In this document: positions 17,116-24,341 of the stretch, one piece after another
How positions within the stretch are numbered: the first letter of the stretch is position 1
Layout: every line of letters begins with the position of its first letter
From: Aeromonas veronii
Lineage (GTDB): Bacteria > Pseudomonadota > Gammaproteobacteria > Enterobacterales > Aeromonadaceae
Direction of reading: 5' to 3'
NCBI RefSeq assembly: GCF_040215105.1
Contig: NZ_CP157875.1
Span: forward strand, 3,949,501-4,013,500
Length of the DNA: 64,000 nt
Position numbers and translations under genes: made by a program
Notes under the pieces: model-generated
What the model was told of the DNA's origin: nothing
What the model saw: only the letters and a program-made list of their open reading frames with translations
The model's database searches: none

Positions 17116-18129
17116 TTACAGGTCGAACTTCACTTCATCCAGCAGCTGCAGGGCATCCTTGCGGTGCTTGGCGTAGTCGCTGACCGGCAGGGTGTCAGAC
17201 TTGAAGCTGCCCCAGGACTTGACCATGGCGGAAGGCTCCACCCCGGCCTTGACCGGATACTCGGCGTTCACGTCCGCGTACAGGTGCTGGGCGGTGTCGC
17301 CGGAGAGGAACTCCATCAGCTTCTGGGCCGCTTCCTTGTTCTTGGCGTACTTGGTCATGGCCACGCCGCTCACGTTGACGTGGGCACCGCGATCGGCCTG
17401 GTTCGGGAAGTTGATCTCCACCGCATCGGCCCAGGACTTCTGCGCCGGATCCTTCAGCATGGCGCCGAGGTAGTAGCTGTTGCCCAGCGATACGTCACAG
17501 ATACCGTCCTTGATCGCCTTGACCTGATCCCGATCGTTGCCCTGGGGCTTGCGCGCCAGGTTGGCCTTGACCCCTTCCAGCCAGGTCTTGGTGTCGGCCA
17601 TGCCGTGGTGGACGATCATCGAGGAGACCAGGGCCACGTTGTAATCGTGCTTGCCGCTGCGAGTACAGATTTTCCCTTTGAATTCAGGCTTCACCAGATC
17701 TTCGTAGCGAATGGTATCGAGCTTGCCGAGACGATCCTTGCTGGAGTAGATGGCACGCACCCGGGTGGTCAGGGCAAACCACTTGTTGTCCGGATCCCGG
17801 TAGATGGAGGGGATGTTCTCCTGCAGGGTCTTGCTGTCCACCGCTTGCACCAGATCCTTGTCCACCAGATCGGTCAGGCGGCTGATGTCGACGGTCAGCA
17901 TCAGGTCGGCCGGGGAGAGCTTGCCTTCCCGCTCCAGACGCTCGTTCAGCCCCTCTTTGGCGAACACCACGTTGACCTTGATCCCCGTCTCCTTCTCGAA
18001 CTGCTGGATGATGGGTTTGATCAGCTCATCCTGGCGGTTGGAGTAGACATTCACTTCTGCGGCAGCAAAGGCCGACTGGGCGACCAGAGTGGAGAAAGCC
18101 AGTGCCAGCATCTTCATTTTCATCGTCAT
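17116..18129 (-). CDS. fbpA: Periplasmic ferric iron-binding protein FbpA
   Basis: Receptor that binds bare or anion-bound iron(III) in the periplasm. The 337-residue product has a signal peptide (MTMKMKMLALAFSTLVAQSAFA) and a transferrin-like fold: VNVYSNRQDELIKPI at the mature N terminus, ADLMLTVDISRL (near residue 95), and the paired iron-coordinating tyrosines in SLGNSYYLGAML (near 205-216). The start at 18129 is chosen because AAGGA lies just upstream; an ATG 15 codons earlier lacks support. It heads the fbpABC operon. A weak Fur-like sequence lies upstream at 18151-18169. Confidence 0.93.
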   Translation of the reverse strand: MTMKMKMLALAFSTLVAQSAFAAAEVNVYSNRQDELIKPIIQQFEKETGIKVNVVFAKEGLNERLEREGKLSPADLMLTVDISRLTDLVDKDLVQAVDSKTLQENIPSIYRDPDNKWFALTTRVRAIYSSKDRLGKLDTIRYEDLVKPEFKGKICTRSGKHDYNVALVSSMIVHHGMADTKTWLEGVKANLARKPQGNDRDQVKAIKDGICDVSLGNSYYLGAMLKDPAQKSWADAVEINFPNQADRGAHVNVSGVAMTKYAKNKEAAQKLMEFLSGDTAQHLYADVNAEYPVKAGVEPSAMVKSWGSFKSDTLPVSDYAKHRKDALQLLDEVKFDL

Positions 18130-18150
18130 CCGTTCCTTGTGTTGCGTGTC

Positions 18151-18169
18151 GTTGAGAATTGTTTTTGTT
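18151..18169. promoter_or_regulatory. Weak Fur-box-like sequence upstream of fbpA
   Basis: TGAGAATTGTTTTTG (18153-18167) matches the Fur 7-1-7 pattern TGATAAT-N-ATTATCA well in the left half (6 of 7) but poorly in the right (3 of 7). Its position about 25 bases upstream of fbpA suits iron repression. It is a low-confidence site. Confidence 0.3.
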
Positions 18170-18245
18170 TGCATTCTGCACGAGGCGCAACCCAGGGATC
18201 AAGGCGATTCCGGGAGGTAGGATCACATATTTAACCATTGACTAA

Positions 18246-18277
18246 ACAAAAAGGCCGGATGGCATAGCCTCCGGCCT
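18246..18277 (-). terminator. Intrinsic terminator of the P-II gene
   Basis: AGGCCGGA (18252-18259) and TCCGGCCT (18270-18277) form a perfect stem, followed on the minus strand by a T-rich run ending at 18246. It isolates glnB from fbpA. Confidence 0.85.
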
Positions 18278-18374
18278 ATCAATGATAATTCACTCTATTA
18301 CTGCCTCGATCTGGCACGGTATGCTGCCCATCCCCCTTTCAACCCGCGAAACGAGGGATCGGGCCGCGCGAGGA

Positions 18375-18713
18375 TCAGAGCGCCTCGTCGTCGCTCTCGC
18401 CGGTACGGATCCGCACCGCCTGCAGCAGGTCGTAGACGAAGATCTTGCCGTCACCGATCTTGCCGGTGTAGGCCGCCTTGCAGATCGCCTCGATCACCCC
18501 TTCCACGTTGTCGTCGGCGGTGGCGATCTCCAGCTTCACCTTGGGCAGGAAGTCGACCTGGTACTCGGCTCCCCGGTATAATTCGGTATGCCCCTTCTGG
18601 CGGCCGAAGCCCTTGACCTCGGATACCGTCAGGCCTTCGACTCCCAGGCTGGCGATGGCCTCGCGCACATCGTCCAACTTGAAGGGTTTGATAATCGCAG
18701 TAATCAGCTTCAT
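18375..18713 (-). CDS. glnB: Nitrogen regulatory protein P-II (GlnB/GlnK)
   Basis: Trimeric sensor of 2-oxoglutarate, ATP/ADP and glutamine status. The 112-residue product is canonical, with the T-loop KGFGRQKGHTELYRGAEYQVDFLPK carrying the uridylylated Tyr51 and the C-terminal motif TGKIGDGKIFV (about residues 83-93). Asp54 is GlnB-like, whereas the N-terminal MKLITAIIKPFKL and the AAYTGKIGDGK context are closer to GlnK. No amtB is adjacent, so I use the general name glnB; it could be called glnK. It has its own terminator. Confidence 0.88.
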   Translation of the reverse strand: MKLITAIIKPFKLDDVREAIASLGVEGLTVSEVKGFGRQKGHTELYRGAEYQVDFLPKVKLEIATADDNVEGVIEAICKAAYTGKIGDGKIFVYDLLQAVRIRTGESDDEAL

Positions 18714-18914
18714 CTGGTTGCTCCCAATCCATGGTATGTCGTGGAAGAGTCATCAATTCTTGTGCCAAGTATTTTTATTGTTTATTTTCATCAAGATAGC
18801 CTTTAACCCTTGGGCCATCAGGGTCCGGGATCACCAAGGAAGCGCAACTCGCCCCAATATGAGGCACCAAGCTGCACCAGACTCCCTTGATGCACCAAAT
18901 GAGAGCATCGCCCC

Positions 18915-19331
18915 ATGTTAGTCATCTCCAACAGCGTCACCATTCCCTGGCATGAGCTGCAATTCCAGACCATGCGCGCCCAGGGCAACGGCGGTCAGCA
19001 CGTCAACAAGACGGACTCCGCCGTCTGGCTGCGCTTCGATTACCGGGACTCTCCCAGCCTGACACCGCTCTACAAGGAGGGGCTGGAGAAACTCGCCGAC
19101 AGCCGGGTACACGACGGCTTCATCCAGATCAGGGTCGAGACCCATCGCAGCCAGGACATGAACCGCAAGGAGGCCATGAACCGCCTGGTGGAGTTGCTGA
19201 AAAAAGCCGCCTGGCGCCCCAAGGCGCGCCACGCCACCAAACCGACCCGCAGCTCCCAGCGCAAACGGGTCGATGCCAAGAAGCGCAAAGGGGAGATAAA
19301 ATCCACCCGCGGCAAACCCGGGCTGGACTAG
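18915..19331 (+). CDS. arfB: Alternative ribosome-rescue hydrolase ArfB (YaeJ)
   Basis: Peptidyl-tRNA hydrolase that rescues ribosomes stalled on non-stop mRNAs. The 138-residue product has the catalytic GGQ in RAQGNGGQHVNKTDSAV (about residues 21-37) and a basic C-terminal tail (RPKARHATKPTRSSQRKRVDAKKRKGEIK), which in ArfB inserts into the empty mRNA channel. The short length separates it from full release factors. It is followed 35 bases later by ogt, possibly in the same transcript. Confidence 0.95.
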   Translation: MLVISNSVTIPWHELQFQTMRAQGNGGQHVNKTDSAVWLRFDYRDSPSLTPLYKEGLEKLADSRVHDGFIQIRVETHRSQDMNRKEAMNRLVELLKKAAWRPKARHATKPTRSSQRKRVDAKKRKGEIKSTRGKPGLD

Positions 19332-19366
19332 CCCGGGATGCGCGCCATGAGGTGCAGAGAACCAGC

Positions 19367-19864
19367 ATGCAGATAAGATACGACTTTTGTGACAGTGCCC
19401 ATGGCCCCCTGCTCGTCGCCATCGACGCCCGGGGTCTGCGGTTTGTGGAGTTCGTGCGAGGGGAGAGACCCATAGTGCCGGCCCCGGAGTGGTTGCAAGA
19501 CCCCCAGGCCCTCGCCCCTTTTATCGCCCAGTTCGAGGCCTACTTTGCCGGCCAGCTGCAGCGCTTCGATCTGCCCCTTGCCGCCCGTGGCACCGACTTC
19601 CAGCAAGCGGTGTGGGGGGCACTGTGCGACATTCCCTATGGCGAGACCGTCAGCTATCTCGACATCGCCAGCGCCATCGGCAACCCCAAGGCGGTGCGCG
19701 CCGTGGGAGCCGCCAACGGCCAGAACCCCTTGAGCATCATAGTGCCCTGCCACCGCGTCATCGGCCGCAGCGGCAAGCTGGTCGGCTACGGGGGCGGACT
19801 GCCCATCAAGCAGTGGTTGCTCGCTTTGGAACAGAGTCACCGGGACTTTATCCTCACCCCTTGA
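19367..19864 (+). CDS. ogt: Methylated-DNA-protein cysteine methyltransferase Ogt
   Basis: Suicide DNA-repair protein that removes alkyl groups from O6-methylguanine onto its active-site cysteine. The 165-residue product has the catalytic motif IIVPCHRVIG (about residues 121-130), the helix-turn-helix segment TDFQQAVWGALCDIPYGETVSYLDIA (about 79-104) and the downstream GYGGGLPIKQWLLALE. The ATG at 19367 is preferred to a GTG five codons upstream. Its last ~21 codons and stop form the first unit of a five-copy tandem array (19801-20185), so its C terminus is highly unusual in context although the protein appears complete. Confidence 0.93.
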   Translation: MQIRYDFCDSAHGPLLVAIDARGLRFVEFVRGERPIVPAPEWLQDPQALAPFIAQFEAYFAGQLQRFDLPLAARGTDFQQAVWGALCDIPYGETVSYLDIASAIGNPKAVRAVGAANGQNPLSIIVPCHRVIGRSGKLVGYGGGLPIKQWLLALEQSHRDFILTP

Positions 19865-20185
19865 CGGCGCCGCCCTGCCCATCAAGCAGTGGTTGCTCGC
19901 TCTGGAACAGAGTCACCGGGACTTTGTCCTCACCCCCTGACGGCGCCGCCCTGCCCCTTCAACGCCAGTGGCTGCTCGCTCTGGAGCAGAGTCATCGGGA
20001 GATTGTCCTCACCCCCTGACGGCGCCGCCCGGCCCCTTCAACGCCAGTGGCTGCTCGCCCCGAAACAGAGTCACCGGGAGGTTGTCCTCCCCCCTGACGG
20101 CGCCGCCCAGCCCCTTCAATGCCAGTGGCTGCTCGCTCTGGAACAGAGTCACCGGGAGGTTATCCTCACCCCCTGACAGCCGCAG
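19801..20185 (+). repeat. Tandem array of five units derived from the ogt 3' end
   Basis: Five direct repeats start at about 19801, 19877, 19953, 20032 and 20110, giving unit lengths of 76, 76, 79 and 78 bases. Unit 1 is the real end of ogt (QWLLALEQSHRDFILTP, stop). Each later unit repeats this coding segment with its own TGA and a short GC-rich link (CGGCGCCGCC). Units 2 to 5 could encode QWLLALEQSHRDFVLTP, QWLLALEQSHREIVLTP, QWLLAPKQSHREVVLPP and QWLLALEQSHREVILTP-like peptides. Units 3-5 share a three-base longer variant (CCCTTCAACGCCAGTGG). The units change frame (76 = 25 codons + 1), so they do not extend the protein. Origin by serial tandem duplication is inferred. Confidence 0.93.
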
Positions 20186-20469
20186 GCCTCCGGGGGTCTC
20201 TCCTCCCCCGATCCCGGGGAAGCAAAACCTCACATCCATGCTGTCAATAATAAATCCATCGAAATAAAATGCTGATTATTTAAATAAACACAGCATCACA
20301 GGCATACCCCATGAATACTGGGCAGCGTTTATCAAAATGAACACAGTATGAAGAATCGCCTCAGAAGGGCTTCAGAGAAAGGGAGGCATGATGACCCTGT
20401 ACCTGGGTGGTATGGCTCATCCCTCATCCAGGTCGCACCCATGTGACGCTTCCAATCTGTCTTTTCCCC
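20186..20469 (+). ncRNA. Possible small RNA upstream of a strong rho-independent terminator
   Basis: Between the ogt repeats and the terminator at 20470 no protein gene is visible. The segment from about 20343 can fold: GCCTC (20359) with GAGGC (about 20384), and ACCTGG (about 20402) with CCAGGT (about 20429). It ends in a CTTTTCCCC stretch directly before a GC-rich hairpin and T8, the layout of an Hfq-type small RNA 3' end. No convincing promoter was found; the inverted repeat ATGCTG/CAGCAT (about 20269-20296) lies upstream. The alternative is a long 3' untranslated region of ogt. No known RNA family was recognised. Confidence 0.35.
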
Positions 20470-20495
20470 GCGCCTCCCCAGAGGCGCTTTTTTTT
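20470..20495 (+). terminator. Strong intrinsic terminator on the plus strand
   Basis: GCGCCTC-CCCA-GAGGCGC forms a perfect seven-base-pair stem followed by eight T bases. It is the only plus-strand terminator after ogt, about 600 bases beyond the ogt stop codon, so it ends either a long ogt transcript or a separate small RNA. Confidence 0.9.
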
Positions 20496-20512
20496 GCCTG
20501 CCATCCGGCCAC

Positions 20513-20534
20513 AAAAAAGCCCGCCGAAGCGGGC
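20513..20534 (-). terminator. Intrinsic terminator of the nucleoside transporter gene at 20567
   Basis: GCCCGC-CGAA-GCGGGC (20519-20534) is followed on the minus strand by six T bases (20513-20518). Confidence 0.88.
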
Positions 20535-20566
20535 CCTGACCGGAAGGTGCTAGCTTCGGTGGTCAA

Positions 20567-21763
20567 TCAGAGGCTGAGGAACAGACCCGCGAGGGAGGCG
20601 CTCATCAGGTTCGCCAGCACGCCGGCCAGGATGGCACGCATGCCGTAGCGGGCGATGAAGGCCTTGCGCTCCGGCACCATGGCTCCCAGGCCACCGATCA
20701 GGATCGCCATGGAGGAGATGTTGGCAAAGCCGCACAGGGCGAAGGTGACGATGGCCTTGCTCGACTCGTTCAGGGTCTGATCCTGCACCAGGGCGATGAA
20801 GGCGACGAATTCGTTGATGACGATCTTGGTACCGATAAGCGCCCCGGCGGCCTGAGCCTGATCCAAGGGCACCCCGATGAGCCAGGAGACGGGAGCAAAC
20901 AACCAGCCCAGGATGATCTGGAAGCTCAGCTCCAGCCCCACCAGATCCCCGGCCCAGCCCAGCAGGCCGTTGAGCAGGGCGATCACCCCGACGAAGGCCA
21001 GCAGGGTCGCCCCTACCGCCACCGCGATGTTCAGGCCGGACATGGCCCCGTCAGCCGCCGCCTCGATGACGTTGGTGGCACGGGGGATCTCCACGTCTTC
21101 ATGGTGATCCACTTCCTGTTCACCCGGCGGCACCAGGATCTTGGCCATGGCCAGACCGGCAGGGGCCGACATGAAGGCCGCCGCAATCAGGTATTTCAGC
21201 TCGACCCCGATGCTGGCATAGCCCACGAGCGTGCCACCGGCCACCGAGGCCAGGCCGCAGCTCATCACCGCAAAGAACTGGGAGTCGGACATCTTGGAGA
21301 GGTAGGGCTTGACCACCAGGGGCGCCTCCACCATGCCGACGAAGATGTTGGCGGTGGCGGAGAGGCTCTCGGCGCGACCGGTACCCAGCAGCTTCTGCAA
21401 GCCGCCTCCCAGCAGGGCGATCACCTTGGGCATCAGGCCGATGTGGTAGAGGATGGCGATGAGGGCGGAGAAGAAGATGATCACCGGCAGCACGTTGAAG
21501 GCGAAGATGAAGCCCAGCTTGAACTTGGCGAGATCCCCGAACAGGAAGGCGATCCCCTCCTGGCCGTAACCGATCACGCTGCTGACGCTCTCGCTCACGC
21601 CGTTCAGCACGTGCTGGCCCGCGGGCAGCCAGAGCACCAGGGCGGCGAAGAGCACTTGCAGGCAGAGGGCGAGGCCCACTGTTCGCAACGGGATACGACG
21701 ACGATTATCAGAGCAGAGTACGGCCATGGCCAGAATACTCAGCATGCCGAGCAGGGCGATCAT
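20567..21763 (-). CDS. Concentrative nucleoside transporter, NupC family (paralogue 1)
   Basis: Inner membrane proton- or sodium-coupled nucleoside importer of the CNT family. From the ATG at 21763 (MIALLGMLSIL) it has 398 residues, the usual length. Conserved CNT segments are visible: [16 protein letters not shown] (near residue 63), [36 protein letters not shown] (near 113-148), VINEFVAFI (near 317) and LCGFANISSMAILIGGLG (near 344-361). It stands alone, divergent from nothing obvious, and next to a LysR regulator on the same strand. A second paralogue lies with the deo genes at 59592. NupX or NupC are possible names. Confidence 0.88.
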   Translation of the reverse strand: MIALLGMLSILAMAVLCSDNRRRIPLRTVGLALCLQVLFAALVLWLPAGQHVLNGVSESVSSVIGYGQEGIAFLFGDLAKFKLGFIFAFNVLPVIIFFSALIAILYHIGLMPKVIALLGGGLQKLLGTGRAESLSATANIFVGMVEAPLVVKPYLSKMSDSQFFAVMSCGLASVAGGTLVGYASIGVELKYLIAAAFMSAPAGLAMAKILVPPGEQEVDHHEDVEIPRATNVIEAAADGAMSGLNIAVAVGATLLAFVGVIALLNGLLGWAGDLVGLELSFQIILGWLFAPVSWLIGVPLDQAQAAGALIGTKIVINEFVAFIALVQDQTLNESSKAIVTFALCGFANISSMAILIGGLGAMVPERKAFIARYGMRAILAGVLANLMSASLAGLFLSL

Positions 21764-21945
21764 AGGGGGTCCATCGAGTGAGATAAAAGATGGGCGCGGA
21801 TTCTGCGCCCCCTCCCCCATCACTGCAAGTCCGCCCGGTTACAGCCCTGTTAGCAAAAACGTTTTCACGATATCGGTTGCGGCAAGCTGCTGATTTCGCT
21901 GATCTTTGATATCACGAGAAAGTCAGTGTTCTTATATGGAAACGA

Positions 21946-22902
21946 TCATTCCTCCCTGCCGGACAATTTGCCCCCGAGCCAGGGGTTGAGCCGCTGCTCC
22001 CAATAAGGGGTGGGGCCGAAGCTCTCCTTGAGGAAGTCGATGAACAGGCGGATCTTGGGATCCAGGTGCTCGCGCCTGGCGTAGACGGCGTGTACCGCCA
22101 TCTTCTGGTTCGGTCGCCACTGGGGCAACAGGGGGATGAGCTGACCGCTCTGCAACTCCTTGTCCAGCAAGTAGTTGGCCACATAGGCGATGCCGAGCCC
22201 GGCCAACGCCGCGTCCCGCACCGCCTCCGCCAGATCCACCCGGTAGTTGCCCGCGACCTGCACCGTCTGGCGCTCCTTGCCCTGGCGAAACGACCACTCG
22301 TGATAGCGCCGCTCCCGGCTCTGATAGGTGATGCAGTTGTGCTGGGCGAGATCCTTGGGTTGCAGCGGCGTGCCGTGACTCAGCAGGTAGTCCGGCGAGG
22401 CCACCAGCACGAAGCCGATGTCCGCCAGTCGCTGCCCCACCAGGGCTTGCGGCTTGTCCTCATAGGTGGTGATCCAGAGATCCAGCCCCTCGTCCACCAG
22501 GTTGGTGCGGTGATCGAACAGGGACACCTCCAGCTCCAGCTCGGGATAGCGTGCCTGAAACGCCTTGAGCCGCGGGATCACGTGCAACCGGCCGAAGGAC
22601 TGGCCGACCCCGAGGTGCAGCACCCCGCTCACCTTGCCGCGACGCTCCGCCACCATGGAGTCCGCCTCCAGCGCCACCGCCACCAGGGCCCGGCAGTGGC
22701 GGGCATACTCCTGACCGAGGTCGGTCAGGGCGAAGCGGCGGGTGGTGCGCTGCACCAGCTGGGCGCCGAGTTCGGCCTCCAGCAGGGCCAGCTGCTTGCT
22801 GATGTGGGACTTGGAGACCCCGAGCCGGCGCGCGGCCGCCGAGATGCCCTGTTCACGGACCAGGGCATCGAAGATCACCATTTGGGGCAGACGTTGCAGC
22901 AC
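21946..22902 (-). CDS. LysR-family transcriptional regulator
   Basis: The 318-residue product has an N-terminal winged helix-turn-helix (residues 3-62; GISAAARRLGVSKSHISKQLALLEAELGAQLVQRTTRRFALT) and a periplasmic-binding-like effector domain (about 90-295). The effector is unknown. It lies between a glutathione-peroxidase-like gene upstream and the CNT transporter downstream, all on the minus strand, with 182 bases to the transporter start; it may control one of these neighbours or itself. The closest characterised LysR group was not recognised. Confidence 0.9.
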   Translation of the reverse strand: MLQRLPQMVIFDALVREQGISAAARRLGVSKSHISKQLALLEAELGAQLVQRTTRRFALTDLGQEYARHCRALVAVALEADSMVAERRGKVSGVLHLGVGQSFGRLHVIPRLKAFQARYPELELEVSLFDHRTNLVDEGLDLWITTYEDKPQALVGQRLADIGFVLVASPDYLLSHGTPLQPKDLAQHNCITYQSRERRYHEWSFRQGKERQTVQVAGNYRVDLAEAVRDAALAGLGIAYVANYLLDKELQSGQLIPLLPQWRPNQKMAVHAVYARREHLDPKIRLFIDFLKESFGPTPYWEQRLNPWLGGKLSGREE

Positions 22903-22957
22903 GGGATGTCCAGATGAAGAGAGGGGGAGCCATTATTCCAGACTCCCGGAACCCGGC

Positions 22958-23491
22958 CTAGGGTTCGAGCGCCTGTTTCAGCTCCCCCAGCAGGGGATCC
23001 TCTCCCGGCGCCTGGCTGGCACCATAGCTGCCAAGCAGCCTGCCATCGCGGCCGATGAGGTACTTGTGGAAGTTCCAGCCGGGGGCATCACCACCGGCGG
23101 CGGCTGACAGCCCCCGGTAAAGCGGGCTGGCATCGCTGCCGCGCACGGCAATGCGGTTGAACATGGGGAAGGTAACGCCGTAGTCTCGCCGGCAGACGGT
23201 CGCCGTCTTGCCCTCATCGGCAGACTCCTGCCAGAAGTCATTGGAGGGGAACCCCAGAATAATCAGTCCCTTGTCCTTGTAGTTCTGGTAGAGCCGCTCC
23301 AGATCCGCGAACTGGCCGCGATAGCCACAATAGGAGGCGGTGTTGACCACCAGCACCACCTTGCCCTCGGTGAGCTGACAGAGGTTATGCCGCTGGGTGC
23401 TGTTCAACTCCCGCTGTTCCAGATTGAAGTAGGCAGGACAGGCGGCGGTACTGCCCGCCCCCAGCCACAGCAGCAGGATCATCCATTTCAT
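22958..23491 (-). CDS. Exported glutathione-peroxidase-like thiol peroxidase
   Basis: Glutathione peroxidase family (thioredoxin fold), probably reducing peroxides with thiols. The 177-residue product begins with a signal peptide (MKWMILLLWLGAGSTAACPAYFN); the Cys of STAAC could be a lipid attachment site, but the lipobox is imperfect. The peroxidatic cysteine is in VVNTASYCGYRGQF (near residue 53). The second motif reads GFPSNDFW rather than the usual FPCNQFxxQE, so the resolving cysteine and catalytic glutamine are altered. WNFHKYLI (near 145) matches the third motif. The start is set by GGGAG upstream. Unlike cytosolic BtuE, it seems to act in the periplasm. Confidence 0.82.
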   Translation of the reverse strand: MKWMILLLWLGAGSTAACPAYFNLEQRELNSTQRHNLCQLTEGKVVLVVNTASYCGYRGQFADLERLYQNYKDKGLIILGFPSNDFWQESADEGKTATVCRRDYGVTFPMFNRIAVRGSDASPLYRGLSAAAGGDAPGWNFHKYLIGRDGRLLGSYGASQAPGEDPLLGELKQALEP

Positions 23492-23566
23492 CTCGCGCTC
23501 TCCCGTGGGTATGCATGGTTTCATGATACTGGCAGCAGAAGTCGCGGTTGGCGACCCTCGGATCAC

Positions 23567-24130
23567 TCAATGCAGGGGAATGCCGGTGAGCCAGACATGA
23601 CCCCAGAAGATGAGCAGGGCCGTCACCGCCAGCCCGGCCCCCAGGCTGATCCCCGTCCCCAGCCAGGTCGCCGCCGGACGGGGCACGGCGCGCCAGTCCC
23701 GTACCGAAATCCAGACCAGGCTGATGAGCGCCCACAGACCCAGGCCACCGAACAACATCAGGGAGCGGGCTTCGCTGTTCACGGCCAGATGGGCGCCCGC
23801 CCACAGCAGGGTGCCGATCAGCTGGGGGTGTACCAGGTAGCGTCTGAAATGATTGTTCCCCTGGCCTGCACACAGCAGGATGAGCGCCACCGGCATGGTG
23901 GCCATCGCCAGCATGGGGCCCCAGGCGGGCAGGAAGTAGAGCGGCATGGGGCTAGCCATGCGCCAGCCGGCGAGGATGCAGCCGATGGCCACGAACACCA
24001 GCAGGGAGAAGAGTCCCTTGTAGCGGTTCTCCCCCAGCCGTTCCCGCAGACGGGCGCGGTGTGCCGGGGCGAAGCAGGGATAGAGGTGAGTCAGGGTAAA
24101 CAGCACAACCCCCAGGGTCAGCAGGATCAT
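23567..24130 (-). CDS. NnrU family inner membrane protein
   Basis: The 187-residue product is a polytopic membrane protein with about six helices. It shows the NnrU-type features THLYPCFAPAHRARLRERLGENRYKGLFSLLVF (residues 14-46) and HPQLIGTLLWAGAHLAVN (near 100-117). NnrU was first described beside nitric oxide respiration genes in denitrifiers, and the fold relates to isoprenylcysteine methyltransferase-like membrane proteins; its activity is unknown. Here it lies 75 bases upstream of the exported peroxidase gene and may be cotranscribed. No denitrification genes are in the window, although nsrR-hmp is 17 kb away. Confidence 0.82.
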   Translation of the reverse strand: MILLTLGVVLFTLTHLYPCFAPAHRARLRERLGENRYKGLFSLLVFVAIGCILAGWRMASPMPLYFLPAWGPMLAMATMPVALILLCAGQGNNHFRRYLVHPQLIGTLLWAGAHLAVNSEARSLMLFGGLGLWALISLVWISVRDWRAVPRPAATWLGTGISLGAGLAVTALLIFWGHVWLTGIPLH

Positions 24131-24226
24131 GGGCGTCTCCTCGCACCTTGCCCTTCATGGGGGTTAACTATGCCGCAAAGGCCAGAACGAGAATAGAAAA
24201 ACCATATAAAAGACAGCGGGATAATG

Positions 24227-24249
24227 AAAAAAGCCGATCAGAGATCGGC
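24227..24249 (-). terminator. Intrinsic terminator of the glycerate cluster
   Basis: GCCGATC-AGA-GATCGGC (24233-24249) is followed on the minus strand by six T bases, 93 bases past the glycerate kinase stop codon. Confidence 0.85.
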
Positions 24250-24341
24250 AAGGTGCGTCAGAGGGTCTGGTGCCAGGCAGCCAGCCACATCCGCTACACG
24301 GGGCGGGGTTGGCCGGTGCCAGGCACCGACCGAATTGAGGT

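Noticed and set aside
19801..20185. CRISPR array
   Set aside because: The units are direct copies of coding sequence with no unique spacers between conserved repeats, and no cas gene is present.
19489..20267. Open reading frames running through the ogt repeats (about 19489-20019, 19889-20176 and 19968-20267)
   Set aside because: They are shifted frames of the repeat array whose translation just repeats the ogt tail peptide; no start signal supports them.
20343..20495. c-di-GMP (GEMM) or glycine riboswitch
   Set aside because: I compared the segment with the conserved cores I remember and saw none; there is no suitably placed downstream gene on the same strand.
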